Counted from the first letter of the stretch, positions 8,715 to 19,282 are shown. The stretch is DNA of 64,000 bases from an uncultured Coriobacteriaceae bacterium (GCA_902779675.1 CACZCK010000016.1:1-64000); one strand, 5' to 3'. The notes: a model not told the origin generated them from the sequence alone. Numbers and translations are program-made.

Positions 8715-8754
8715 ATGTTTACGTTAACATTCCACGATATGTTTACGTTAACAT
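8715..8754. promoter_or_regulatory. Twin LacI-family operators
   Basis: Two identical 16-bp pseudo-palindromes, ATGTTTACGTTAACAT, at 8715-8730 and 8739-8754. They lie 24 bp apart and each has the central CG step typical of LacI-family sites. They lie between lacF and the divergent LacI-type gene and next to the presumed -10, so they should mediate repression of the lac operon and probably autoregulation. Confidence 0.85.
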
Positions 8755-8895
8755 TTCAAATGAGACCATTCCAATGGCAAATGCGAACGACACATAATTT
8801 CTGGCGAACGGCATCTGCAGGCGCGGATGGTTCCCCTTCCGGCGCAGGCGATGGTTGCGCTACCATCTAGAGGAACGAAGGAGGGTAGCCAGGCC

Positions 8896-9906
8896 ATGGC
8901 CCGCAGACCGAATACGAACGCCTCGCTCCGCGACGTGGCGAAGCTTGCCGGCGTATCCGCGCAGACCGTCTCGCGCGTGGCGAACGGCTCCGACGCAGTG
9001 CGCTCCGCCACGAGGGAGCGTGTGCTCTCCGCCATGGATCAGCTGGGCTATCGTCCCAGCTTCGCGGCACGCAGCCTGCGCGCCGGCACGTATCGCAGCG
9101 TGGGCCTGGTCATGCCCTGCGACATCTCGGCCACCGGCAGGCGCTTCCAGCTGGAGGGCATCGCGACCGCGGCCGCCGAGCGCAAGTACGCGCTCACGCT
9201 GGTGCAGCTCTGCGACGGCGACATCTCACTCGAGGATGCGTCTCGGCGCATGGCATCGCTGCCGGTCGACGGCCAGATCCTGGGCCTGGGATCGGACCCG
9301 TCGGACTTTGCCACCTTCGTGCCCCCCGCCACCATCCCCACCGTCATCATCAGTACGCATCCGCACCCGCGCTGCGCCACCGTCAGCAACGACCAAGTGG
9401 CCTGCTCCACGGCCATCGTCGACTACCTCGTGTCCATGGGCCATCGCGAGATCCGCTTCGCGGGCGGTCGTCGCGAGGCGCCCGCCAATATCGGGCGTCT
9501 CGAGGGCTGGATGGCTGCCATGGCAGCGCATGGTCTCGCATGCCACGAGCCCCTCTTTGGCGACTGGACCGCCGACAGCGGCTATCGCATAGGTGCCCTG
9601 CTGGCCCACGACGATACCTGCACGGCCATCTATGCCGGCAACGACGCCATGGCCGTTGGTGTCATCTACGCCCTACGCGACGCGGGGCGCCGTGTGCCCG
9701 AGGATGTCAGCGTCATCGGCGTCGACGACTCGCTGGTGGGCGTCATCCCTCGTCTAGAGCTGAGCTCGTACCGCTTCGACGACGAGCAGGTGGGCGCCAT
9801 CGCCTTCGACCTGGCCATCAATCCCCCGCTGGGCGATGTCCCGCCGCACACACTGGTGCAAGGCGCGGTGGTCAAGCGCTCCACTGTCGCACCGCCCCGC
9901 AGCTAG
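8896..9906 (+). CDS. LacI-family transcriptional regulator of the lac/gal operon
   Basis: A 336-residue repressor. The N-terminal helix-turn-helix and hinge region (ASLRDVAKLAGVSAQTVSRVANG, from about residue 8, then RPSFAARSLRAG) is followed by a periplasmic-binding-like sugar domain ending in the GVIYALRDAGRRVPEDVSVIGVDDS segment. The ATG at 8896 is chosen because AAGGAGGG lies about 10 nt upstream and the HTH then begins at the normal distance. It is divergent from lacF with two operators between. The inducer is probably lactose, galactose or a phosphorylated derivative; this is inferred from context. Confidence 0.93.
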   Translation: MARRPNTNASLRDVAKLAGVSAQTVSRVANGSDAVRSATRERVLSAMDQLGYRPSFAARSLRAGTYRSVGLVMPCDISATGRRFQLEGIATAAAERKYALTLVQLCDGDISLEDASRRMASLPVDGQILGLGSDPSDFATFVPPATIPTVIISTHPHPRCATVSNDQVACSTAIVDYLVSMGHREIRFAGGRREAPANIGRLEGWMAAMAAHGLACHEPLFGDWTADSGYRIGALLAHDDTCTAIYAGNDAMAVGVIYALRDAGRRVPEDVSVIGVDDSLVGVIPRLELSSYRFDDEQVGAIAFDLAINPPLGDVPPHTLVQGAVVKRSTVAPPRS

Positions 9907-10337
9907 GCAGGACCAGCCCAGGGCCGTGGCCGTACGTCCGCCGGTGGGAGTGCACCGATAGGTCCGGACCTTGCGATTCGCCCTCTCCCAGCACAAAAGG
10001 GTGCAGGTCACGATGTCAAATCACGATTCCGGAACGCCGACAGAGCTGTTCCACCGCCCAACCCCTCGGCTGCATGCTCACCAAGAACCGTCACGACGCT
10101 CCGCAGTAAGTGAGGGCCGCCCTACACGCCACCCCACCCGTGCCGCTCCCCATACGCAAGTAAGCCTCCCCATCTCGGTAAAAGCCTTCCACATAAGAAG
10201 CCTCCCCTTCTCGGTATCCCAGGAAGGGGAGGCTTTCATTCATGTCCTATCAGCCTAGGGCTACGACGTGCTCGCCTCGTCTGCGGCCTGTTCGCCGCGC
10301 TCGCGACGTGCCTGCCCCGCTCGCAGTCCGCCGAGAT
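9907..10337. other. Intergenic region after the lacI-type gene
   Basis: 431 bp between the LacI-type gene and the 3' end of the downstream GH1 gene. I see no gene with a ribosome binding site. The right part holds a strong hairpin (10198-10235) and a second copy of its left arm (10162-10180); the left 250 bp show nothing recognisable. Confidence 0.6.
10198..10235. terminator. Hairpin terminator with a duplicated left arm
   Basis: A perfect 13-bp stem (AAGCCTCCCCTTC, 10198-10210, with GAAGGGGAGGCTT, 10223-10235) and a 12-nt loop. A short T-rich run follows on the plus strand. It could end the LacI-type transcript and, in the opposite direction, the GH1 transcript. The left arm plus loop start recurs at 10162-10180 with one change. 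Confidence 0.7.
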
Positions 10338-11846
<1,509 letters not shown>

Positions 11847-11984
11847 TCACCGGCATAACTCCTGCAGTCAACGGCACCATTATCCAGCTTTGTCACAGGA
11901 CATGTGGCAGAATTACGAGACGTCAGAGCCACGCCCGAAGGAGGTTGCGGACGTGCTGCAGTAGCCCCGGCCAAGAGAGCACCC

Positions 11985-12659
11985 ATGAGCCAGATCGACA
12001 TCACACAGCGCAGGGTCTATGCGGGCACGCTGGGCTCGCCCGCCCCCATCATCTACGTCATCGACTCTCCGGAGCATCCCTTTGACACCGAACCGCTGCA
12101 GGGGCACGCGGCCACCATCGTGACCCTACCCGTCACCGACTGGAACGCCGCCCTCACACCCTGGCCGGCACCAGGCATCTACCGCGGCGAGCCCGACTTT
12201 GGCGGACAAGGCCAGCAGACGCTGGCCGAGCTGACGGGCACGCTCATCCCTGCCATCGAGGCCGACGAGGGCCTCTCTCCCACCAGCCGCGCCATCTGCG
12301 GCTACTCGCTTGGCGGGCTGTTCGCGCTCTATGCGCTCACGCACTGCGACGACTTTGCGGCATGCGCCTGCCTGTCGGGCTCGGTCTGGTACGAGGGGTG
12401 GGTCGAGCACCTGCAGGAGCTTCCGCTCGACCTCACCGGACGGTTCGCCTACTTCTCGATTGGCACCAAGGAGCGCAAGGCGGCACGGCCCATCCTCAAG
12501 ACGGTGCAGGACCGCATGGAGCAGTGTGTGGCCATCCTGCGGGAACGCGGTTGCGAGGTGAAGTATCGCACCGGGCCGGGCAACCACATGCAGCGTGTGA
12601 ACGAGCGCCTTGGCGCCGGACTCGACGCTCTGGACGCATTTGTCGCCCCGCGGGCGTAG
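11985..12659 (+). CDS. Esterase-D-like alpha/beta hydrolase
   Basis: A 224-residue cytosolic hydrolase of the putative-esterase family (enterochelin-esterase/IroE-like fold). The nucleophile elbow is GYSLGG and a probable catalytic histidine lies near the end in GPGNHMQRVNERL. The substrate is unknown. The start at ATG 11985 has only a weak GAGAG upstream; a much better ribosome binding site lies 45 bp upstream, before a three-codon mini-ORF. It stands alone between a divergent GH1 gene and a convergent PhzF-like gene. Confidence 0.8.
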   Translation: MSQIDITQRRVYAGTLGSPAPIIYVIDSPEHPFDTEPLQGHAATIVTLPVTDWNAALTPWPAPGIYRGEPDFGGQGQQTLAELTGTLIPAIEADEGLSPTSRAICGYSLGGLFALYALTHCDDFAACACLSGSVWYEGWVEHLQELPLDLTGRFAYFSIGTKERKAARPILKTVQDRMEQCVAILRERGCEVKYRTGPGNHMQRVNERLGAGLDALDAFVAPRA

Positions 12660-12716
12660 CGCCTCGCGGGGACCCTAGCCGCACGGAGCCGTCGTCACCC
12701 TCGAACGGTGCCCGCC

Positions 12717-13529
12717 CTACGCCTCGTCGGGGACCTCGATGGTACCCGTGAGGTAGCGCGCGCCCGTGCCCGAGATGCGCACCACGTTGCCCGCGTCCTC
12801 GCACCAGACGGTACCCCCACGTGCGGAAGTCTGCCGGCAGACCATGCTTGCCTTGCCCAGGCGCTCTGCCCAGTAGGGAACCAGCGCCGACTGCATGGAC
12901 CCGCAGACCGGATCCTCGGGGATGCCCAGCTTGGGCCAGAAAGCACGCGCCACGTAGTCGTACGCCACGCTCGGTGCGGTGGCGTACACCGACAACCCGT
13001 GCTCCAAGGCCTCGACCGCGTCCATGTCTGGCGCGAGCGCATTGACCGTCTGCTCACTCTCGAAGACGCAGATCAGGTCGCGTTCGGTGCAGAGCAGCTG
13101 TGCCGGTGCGGCTCCAAGGGCTGTCTCTACGGCCGTACCATCCGAGCCGCCGTAGGGCAGGACCTCCATGCGCGGGAACTGCATCTGTATGCGATCGCCG
13201 CACCTGCGGCAAATGAGCTCGTAGCCTCTCATAGGAGCGTGAAAGCGCAGCTCGCTTGCATCGCGCTCGGGTCCTTCGAACAGCACGAACGCCGTGCCAA
13301 AGGTGGCGTGCCCGCAGAGGTCGATCTCGGCTACGGGCGTAAACCAGCGCAGGTCGTAGAAAGCAGGCCCGCGGCGCACGCAGAAGGCTGTTTCGGACAG
13401 ACGGTTCTCGGCTGCGATGGCGAGCATGGTGGCGTCGGGTAGCCACTCGTCGAGCACGCACACTCCCGCGGGGTTGCCCTCGAAGGGCCGCTCAGCAAAT
13501 GCGTCGATCACGTGATAGGTCAGTCTCAT
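12717..13529 (-). CDS. PhzF-family isomerase-like protein
   Basis: A 270-residue protein of the PhzF/diaminopimelate-epimerase fold. It shows the family start YHVIDAFAERPFEGNPAGV, the catalytic glutamate in NRLSETAF (E46), GHATFGTAFVLFE, and the C-terminal GSMQSALVPYWAERLG. Characterised members isomerise a phenazine precursor, but most bacterial copies have no known substrate, and nothing nearby suggests phenazine synthesis. The ATG at 13529 is followed directly by the family N-terminus; the frame stays open upstream without homology. Confidence 0.88.
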   Translation of the reverse strand: MRLTYHVIDAFAERPFEGNPAGVCVLDEWLPDATMLAIAAENRLSETAFCVRRGPAFYDLRWFTPVAEIDLCGHATFGTAFVLFEGPERDASELRFHAPMRGYELICRRCGDRIQMQFPRMEVLPYGGSDGTAVETALGAAPAQLLCTERDLICVFESEQTVNALAPDMDAVEALEHGLSVYATAPSVAYDYVARAFWPKLGIPEDPVCGSMQSALVPYWAERLGKASMVCRQTSARGGTVWCEDAGNVVRISGTGARYLTGTIEVPDEA

Positions 13530-13894
13530 GGCATGCTCCCGTCTCGGTCCCTCGCGTTGGCAGACGGCGCGGCCTTGGTTCGGAAGGTCGTCGCGCCTCG
13601 GTTGCCCGCATTTGCCAACGGTGACAAGGATAACGCTCCTCGCGTCGGCAGGTGCCTCACTGCGAGGAGGAGAAGCACTTACAGCGCAGGTTGTAGGTAG
13701 TTCCGGACCCCTCCCCCCCGCCCCAACCACCTACAACCCAAGTTGCAAGTGCTTCCAAGCCGCACCCCCACGTGCACCGCCGTCCCTGCCTTCGATGCGG
13801 CATGTCCCCGATAAGGCGCCGCAGAACCTTCTGCCGCAGACCGCTCCCGTATTACGATGTGCTGATACAGTAGGTGCGCAGGCTGGGAGGGCAC
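13530..13894. other. Intergenic region with a long inverted repeat
   Basis: 365 bp between the divergent PhzF-like gene and a HAD gene. No gene is supported. It is dominated by the imperfect inverted repeat 13673-13754 described separately; the remainder probably holds the promoters of both flanking genes, but no clear -35/-10 pair stands out. Confidence 0.6.
13673..13754. repeat. Two-part inverted repeat around a C-rich loop
   Basis: Outer arms AAGCACTT (13673-13680) and AAGTGCTT (13747-13754) are perfect. The inner arms GGTTGTAGGTAGTT (13689-13702) and 13725-13738 pair over 14 nt with one mismatch. Eight unpaired bases on each side separate the two parts, and a 22-nt loop contains a run of seven C. 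Confidence 0.85.
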
Positions 13895-14725
13895 ATGATC
13901 GAGAGAGTCACGGCCGTCATCGCAGACGTCGACGGAACCATCAACCTCAAGGGCTCGCCCCTCATGCCACGCACGCTGGCAGCCATCAACCGCCTGCACG
14001 AGCAGGGCATTCTCTTTGGCACGGCGTCCGGACGTCCGCTCGACCACCGTTCGCTCGACAAGGCGCGCGAGTGGGGTCTCAACTTTGAGTTCGACATGGC
14101 CATCGGCATGAATGGCGGCGACCTGTGGGACCGCGACCACGAGGGCATCGAGCACATCATGCTCCTGCGCAAGGAGCTCGTGCGCGAGATCTGTGAGTTC
14201 ATGTGGCCGCTCGACTGCAACGTCATCGTCTACGAGGACGCCTATGACCACGTACTGGTCAAGCGGCGCGACCAGCACCTGGAAGACAGCGTCATCCGCA
14301 ACAAGTCGTTCTGGGAGTTCTCCACGCCCAAAGAGATGGCCGCACACGACACCGGCAAGATCGAGATCCAGTACGACAAGGACAAGCCGGGCCTTGAGGA
14401 GCAGCTCATGGCCGTGATTGCCGAGCACCCCTCAACCGAGTGGGACGTGGTGAAGACGTTCCCCGGCACGGTCGAATTCATGACGCCCGGCCTGGACAAG
14501 AGTGTGGCCCTGCGTCGCTACGCCGAGCGCAACAGCATCCCCATCAGCGAGATCATGGCCTTCGGCGACATGGACAACGACATTGCCATGATCGCCGCAG
14601 CGGGCTGGGGCGTCTGCATGGCCAACGGCTGCGACGAGGCCAAGGCGGTAGCCGACGCCATCACCGAGTACGGCGTGCTCGAGGACGGCATGGGCCGCTA
14701 TCTGGAGACCTACGTGCTCTGCTAG
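13895..14725 (+). CDS. HAD-superfamily hydrolase, Cof type
   Basis: A 276-residue phosphatase with motif I ADVDGTIN near the start, SGRPLDHRSLDKAREWG in the cap region, and motif IV GDMDNDIAMIAAAGWGVCMANG near the end, where substrate and Mg2+ bind. This is the class-IIB Cof/YidA group acting on phosphosugars or nucleotides. The ATG at 13895 follows GGGAGGGC. It is a separate family branch from the HAD gene in the lac/gal operon and stands alone. The substrate is unknown. Confidence 0.88.
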   Translation: MIERVTAVIADVDGTINLKGSPLMPRTLAAINRLHEQGILFGTASGRPLDHRSLDKAREWGLNFEFDMAIGMNGGDLWDRDHEGIEHIMLLRKELVREICEFMWPLDCNVIVYEDAYDHVLVKRRDQHLEDSVIRNKSFWEFSTPKEMAAHDTGKIEIQYDKDKPGLEEQLMAVIAEHPSTEWDVVKTFPGTVEFMTPGLDKSVALRRYAERNSIPISEIMAFGDMDNDIAMIAAAGWGVCMANGCDEAKAVADAITEYGVLEDGMGRYLETYVLC

Positions 14726-14728
14726 GGT

Positions 14729-15421
14729 CTAGCGCATGTAGTGCAGCCACAGGCCCGACGCCGGCAGCCTACGCGCCTCGACGAGCTCGAATGACAGGGG
14801 TCGCGCCGAAAGGCCACGCACCGTCTCGAACAGCGACGGCTGGCCACTGGCCACCTCGGCCACAGGTGCCACCACCAGCGAGAGCTCGTCGACGCAGTCC
14901 GCCGCGGCAAAGGTGCCGTCAGCAAGGCCCCCGCCCATGAGCAGCGCACGACTTATGCCAAAGAGTTGCAGCAGCTTCTCTGCCGCAAGCTCCGCGTCAA
15001 AGCTCCCTCGCCCGGCGAGCACGTAGCTTACGCCCACAGAACGCAGGTAGTGGAGGTAGCCTGGGTTGACGTCCTCACGCAGCAGCTGGATGACGTGGCC
15101 CTCCGTGCCGCCGCGCGTGGTAGTGGCGCCGTCAAAGCGAAGCGTTCCCTCGGGGTCGACGATGGCATAGAAGAAGTCCGCTCCGTCGTCGGCCACGTAG
15201 TCGCCTGCGGGCACAGGCCTGCGCACCTGCGTCGGACGCCCGGCGTGCACACCCGGCAGCACCTGCGCTGCCGTGGTCGCCCCATAGACGATGGCTTCCG
15301 CGTCCAGCTCGTCGCGCAGGGCGGCGTAGGCACCTACCTGCTCGGATGCCTCGGCAAAGAACCCGCCTGCCACGCGGCCATCAATGGACTGCAGGATGTG
15401 GACGATGATGTGCGTGCGCAT
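14729..15421 (-). CDS. RibD C-terminal-domain reductase-like protein
   Basis: A 230-residue protein of the bacterial dihydrofolate-reductase/RibD-C fold, which uses NAD(P)H. Evidence is the N-terminal HIIVHILQSIDGRVAG, the AIVYGATTAAQVLPG segment, and RALLMGGGLADGTF near residue 170, followed by VDELSLVVAPV. The start chosen is ATG 15421; an in-frame GTG at 15436 precedes it, but the AGAGGGGA that should act as ribosome binding site lies between the two. It is convergent with the HAD gene, 3 bp away. The role could be flavin or pterin related; not proven. Confidence 0.8.
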   Translation of the reverse strand: MRTHIIVHILQSIDGRVAGGFFAEASEQVGAYAALRDELDAEAIVYGATTAAQVLPGVHAGRPTQVRRPVPAGDYVADDGADFFYAIVDPEGTLRFDGATTTRGGTEGHVIQLLREDVNPGYLHYLRSVGVSYVLAGRGSFDAELAAEKLLQLFGISRALLMGGGLADGTFAAADCVDELSLVVAPVAEVASGQPSLFETVRGLSARPLSFELVEARRLPASGLWLHYMR

Positions 15422-15618
15422 GGGTTCCCCTCTCACAAGACTGTACCGCGCTCACCGGGCATCGTGCCGGCGCGTGACGCCAGCGGCGCCACCCCAGCAT
15501 AGACCATCGGATGCTGCAACCATTCCGACAGGACAAGCGGCTCCCGTTCGCACGACAGGCACGCGCGTCCGTCTGCTGCGGTACGCTTGAACGCGACCAC
15601 CCAATGACAGGAGCTGCC

Positions 15619-17973
15619 ATGCACCGCACGCCATTCAACGAGGACTGGACCTTCTACCGCAACGACGCGCCGACAGGGCGGCCCGTGACCCTACCCCACG
15701 ACGCCATGATTGGCACCGAGCGCACACCCGACGCGCCCTCGGGCGGAGAGCAGGGCAACTTTGCAGGCGGCACCTACCGCTACGAGAAGCGCTTCGTCGC
15801 TCCCGCCTCATGGGAGGGACGCTGCACGATGCTCGAGTTTGGCGGCGTGTATCGCCACGCCGTGGTCACGCTCAACGGCAGCGAGGTCGGGCGTTGCGCC
15901 TATGGCTGGAGTCCCTTCCTTGTCGACCTCACGTCCGCACTGCGGCCCGGTGCCGAGAACGTGCTAGCCGTGACCTGCGACAGCGCCAACCAGCCCGACT
16001 CGCGCTGGTACACGGGCGCGGGCATCTTTAGGCCCGTATGGCTGTGGGAGGGCGACGAACACCACATCGATCCGCAAGGCGTGCGGCTGCGCACGCTGTC
16101 GATCGACCCCGCCCACGTGCGCGTGGACGTGGAGGCAACAGAAGGCGACGTGCTCGTGGAGCTGCTCGACGGGCAGGACGTGGTTGCCTCGGGCTGGGGC
16201 GCCCACCTCACCCTCACGGTACCCGACGCCAAGCTCTGGAGCACCGAGCATCCATACCTCTACACTTGGCGCGTCTCGCTCCACGAGGGCGAGCAGACCC
16301 TCGACGAGGCAACGGGGGCCTTTGGCATCCGCCTGCTGCGCTGGGGTACCGACGGGTTCTTTGTGAACGGCGAGCGCACGTTGCTGCGGGGTGGCTGCAT
16401 CCACGCCGACAACGGCATCCTGGGTGCCTCCGCCTGGCCCGACGCCGACCGCCGGCGCGTACGCATGCTCAAGGAGGCAGGCTTCAACGCGCTGCGCTCG
16501 GCACACAACCCCGCCTCTGAGGCCACCATCGAAGCCTGCGACCGCTACGGCATGTACCTCGTCGACGAAACCTGGGACCAGTGGTTCGAGCATAAGACGG
16601 CCCACGACTACGCCAGCGAGTGGCGGGAGCACCACCTGGCCGACCTCGACGCCATGGTGGCACGCGACTACAATCATCCCTCCATCATCATGTGGTCCAT
16701 CGGCAACGAGATCAGCGAGCCACGAGGCGCAGAGGGGCTCACGGCCATGGACCAGATGGTCGCCCACCTGCACGAGGTGGACCCGTCCCGCCCCGTGACC
16801 TGCGGCATCAACCTCACCATCCTGGGCAGCGCCGCCAAGGGCAAGGCCGTCTACGACGCAGAGAACGGCGGCATGGGCGAAGGTGGCGAGGCCTCGCAGT
16901 CGGGGCTCACCAGCTCGACCTTCAACGCGCTGTCGCAGGCCATCGGCTTTGGCATGAACCACATGGCCGACCTACCCTCCTTCGACCGCGCCTGCTCGCC
17001 GGCACTCGATCGGCTGGACATCGCCGGATACAACTACGCCACCGGACGCTACCGCATGGACGGCAGGCTGCACCCCAACCGCGTGATCATGGGCTCGGAG
17101 ACCCTCTGCGGCGACGTGGTACGCAACTACCGCGCCATGGAGCGCCTTCCCTACCTGGTGGGCGACTTCGTATGGGCTGCCTGGGACTACCTGGGCGAAG
17201 CCGGCTGCGGCGCGTGGACCTACGGCGACCCCGACCGCGCGTTCCAGAAGTCCTACCCGTGGCTTCTGGCCAACCAGGGCGCCGTGGACATCTGCGGCCG
17301 TCCCAACGCCGAGCTCTTTCTCGCGCAGGCAGCCTGGGGACGTGCCAACCAGCAGCCGCTAGTGGCCGTCCGTCCGCTCGGCCAGGGCGAGCCACCCGCA
17401 CGTGCCATCTGGCGCTTCTCCAACGGACTGGCCAGCTGGAGCTGGACGGGATGTACGGGCGAGCGTGCCGTGGTGGAGGCGTTCTCGGATGCGCCCGTGG
17501 TGGAGCTGCGCCTTAACGGCCGCTCCATCGGGCGCAAGCGCCCGCGCGGATGCATCTGCCGCTGGAGTGTCCCCTACGAGCCAGGCGAGCTGCGCGTCAC
17601 CGCGCTCACGGCGCGCGGCGAGGAGCTCGGACATACCACGCTACGCTCGGCGGACCATGCGCAGGTACGCCTGATACCCGAGCAAAACGAAGCGCACACG
17701 GGCGAGCTCGTGTTTGTGGACGTGCTGGTAGCCGACGACGAGGGGATCGTCGAGCACAACGACGACCGCCTGCTCATGGCCAGCGCGGAGGGGTGCGTGC
17801 TGCTGGCCTTTGGCAGCGCCCGCCCGCGCACCGAGGAGCGCTACGACACCGGCCGGCACACCACCTACTTTGGCCATGCGCAGGCCATCCTACGCATGGG
17901 AACGCAGGATGCCACGCTCGTCGTAGTCGATGGTAGCGTGCGCACACAGGTCACCATCGTCCACGTGGACTGA
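15619..17973 (+). CDS. Beta-galactosidase, GH2
   Basis: A 784-residue GH2 enzyme with the order jelly-roll sugar-binding domain, Ig-like domain and TIM barrel. The barrel has LLRGGCIHADNGILG, the acid/base glutamate in GNEISEP (E364) and the nucleophile in MGSE (E494), then the VGDFVWAAWDYLGE segment. A C-terminal Ig-like module (DUF4982-like) follows. No signal peptide is present, so it acts on sugars already imported. The ATG at 15619 is preferred to one at 15604 because AGGAG sits 6 nt before it. Beta-galactosidase is most likely; beta-glucuronidase cannot be excluded. Confidence 0.88.
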   Translation: MHRTPFNEDWTFYRNDAPTGRPVTLPHDAMIGTERTPDAPSGGEQGNFAGGTYRYEKRFVAPASWEGRCTMLEFGGVYRHAVVTLNGSEVGRCAYGWSPFLVDLTSALRPGAENVLAVTCDSANQPDSRWYTGAGIFRPVWLWEGDEHHIDPQGVRLRTLSIDPAHVRVDVEATEGDVLVELLDGQDVVASGWGAHLTLTVPDAKLWSTEHPYLYTWRVSLHEGEQTLDEATGAFGIRLLRWGTDGFFVNGERTLLRGGCIHADNGILGASAWPDADRRRVRMLKEAGFNALRSAHNPASEATIEACDRYGMYLVDETWDQWFEHKTAHDYASEWREHHLADLDAMVARDYNHPSIIMWSIGNEISEPRGAEGLTAMDQMVAHLHEVDPSRPVTCGINLTILGSAAKGKAVYDAENGGMGEGGEASQSGLTSSTFNALSQAIGFGMNHMADLPSFDRACSPALDRLDIAGYNYATGRYRMDGRLHPNRVIMGSETLCGDVVRNYRAMERLPYLVGDFVWAAWDYLGEAGCGAWTYGDPDRAFQKSYPWLLANQGAVDICGRPNAELFLAQAAWGRANQQPLVAVRPLGQGEPPARAIWRFSNGLASWSWTGCTGERAVVEAFSDAPVVELRLNGRSIGRKRPRGCICRWSVPYEPGELRVTALTARGEELGHTTLRSADHAQVRLIPEQNEAHTGELVFVDVLVADDEGIVEHNDDRLLMASAEGCVLLAFGSARPRTEERYDTGRHTTYFGHAQAILRMGTQDATLVVVDGSVRTQVTIVHVD

Positions 17974-18011
17974 CGGCGGACCGGACACAGCACCAGGCCC
18001 GGAGCTCGTGC

Positions 18012-19148
18012 CTACAACAGCCCTAGCGCCGAGAGCAGGTCGTTGCCGGCAACCGGGTCGTCCTCGCGGCCGTGGTGCAGGTCAAGCCAGCCCTTGACGA
18101 CGCAGGTGCGCAGGTCCCAGTCGGCATGACCTGGATCGTCCACGCGATAGCTCCAGTAGCATCCACCGATGCCCTGGTCCCAAGCGTCAAGCTGGGCGTC
18201 TGCCAGCACGCGGTAGAAGTCCTTGAGCCCCTGCTCGTCGAGGGTCTTCTTGTGCGGGCTGTGATTGCCCAGGCACCACTCGCCCACCAGCACCTGGTGA
18301 TGCTTGGCGGCCGCGGCAACCTGTGCGGAGAACTCCGCCACCTTGGCCTGGTACTCCTCCACGTCGTAGCGCTCGAAGCCAAAGTCCTGGAAGTTGAGGT
18401 ACAGGTGCGTGTCGATGACCACGTTCTGGTAGCGGTCGGCGGGCAGCAGGTCATCCCAGGAATCGAGCTCGAACTGGTCGTGGAAGACCAGCACCACGTC
18501 GGGCCCCACGATGGGGCGCAGCCGCTGGTACACGGTGTCGTAGAAGGCAAGCAGGGTCTGGCGGTCAATCACCTGAGAACGCGCGACGCGCTCGGGGAAC
18601 CGCTTGCCGTAGTTGCGCAGGTTCATTTGGAGCACGAACTCGTTGGCCGGCTCGTTGAGCGCCTCGATGCCCCAGAGCGCCTCGTTGCCGGCGTAGCGCC
18701 GCGCGAGCCTCTCGAGCACGTCCACCGCAAAGTCGATGCGGCCCTGGTCCTGGGCCCATGCGCACAGGCCCATGTAGCCACCGTTATCGAAGGCGTTCTG
18801 GCTCAGGGGCACGGAGTGCAGGTCCACGAGCACCTTGATGCCCCAGCGCTGGGCCCACTCGAAGGCGTGGTCAAGGTGCTCGATGCAGGCGGCATGGTGC
18901 TCGGTGCCAAAGATGTAGTACGGCACCGGGATGCGCACCAGATCGCAGCCCACCTGGCTCAGCCAGACAAAGTCCATCTCGGTGATAAACGTCGCACGAT
19001 GCTGTTCCAGGGCCTCGGCCAGCACGTCTGCCGGCACCTCGTCGATGAGGCCGCGGTCGTCCTCGGCCTCGGCGGCAGCAAGGGGCGACGCCCCCATCCA
19101 CTTCTCCAGAACCAGCCAGTTGCCCAGATTGACGCCACGAAGCCTCAT
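18012..19148 (-). CDS. GH5 glucanase (glucan beta-1,3-glucosidase-like)
   Basis: A 378-residue cytosolic glycosidase. It begins with RGVNLGNWLVLEKWM, the signature start of exo-beta-1,3-glucanase-type GH5 enzymes. It carries the acid/base glutamate in EALNEPANE (E166) and the nucleophile in VLVGEWCLG (E290), with HSVPLSQN and DTHLYLNF at the active-site loops. The ATG at 19148 follows GAGAGGTG. It is convergent with the GH2 gene. It has no signal peptide, so it should act on imported oligosaccharides; the exact linkage is not known. Confidence 0.85.
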   Translation of the reverse strand: MRLRGVNLGNWLVLEKWMGASPLAAAEAEDDRGLIDEVPADVLAEALEQHRATFITEMDFVWLSQVGCDLVRIPVPYYIFGTEHHAACIEHLDHAFEWAQRWGIKVLVDLHSVPLSQNAFDNGGYMGLCAWAQDQGRIDFAVDVLERLARRYAGNEALWGIEALNEPANEFVLQMNLRNYGKRFPERVARSQVIDRQTLLAFYDTVYQRLRPIVGPDVVLVFHDQFELDSWDDLLPADRYQNVVIDTHLYLNFQDFGFERYDVEEYQAKVAEFSAQVAAAAKHHQVLVGEWCLGNHSPHKKTLDEQGLKDFYRVLADAQLDAWDQGIGGCYWSYRVDDPGHADWDLRTCVVKGWLDLHHGREDDPVAGNDLLSALGLL

Positions 19149-19213
19149 GGGAACACCTCTCATCGCGCGATGCCTATTGGTCACATCCAGTCTAGCGAAA
19201 CGGGACGCGACAA

Positions 19214-19259
19214 GGGGATGACCCCGGCTCCGCGGGCAGGCGGAACCGGGGTCATCCCC
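19214..19259. terminator. Strong hairpin ending the sialic-acid operon
   Basis: A perfect 14-bp stem, GGGGATGACCCCGG (19214-19227) pairing with 19246-19259, with an 18-nt loop, 24 bp after the nagB stop. There is no clear U-tract, so termination is inferred from position and stem strength. Confidence 0.7.
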
Positions 19260-19282
19260 TCACGCGTGCTATACGCGCACGG

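Noticed and set aside
12646-12671. 7-bp inverted repeat around the stop codon of the small esterase as a terminator
   Set aside because: Short stem overlapping the stop codon with no U-tract; insufficient support.
15619-17973. GH2 gene considered a beta-glucuronidase
   Set aside because: The overall layout with a C-terminal Ig-like module and the lac/gal-rich surroundings favour beta-galactosidase; the glucuronidase-specific Asn/Lys pattern was not recognised. Not fully excluded.
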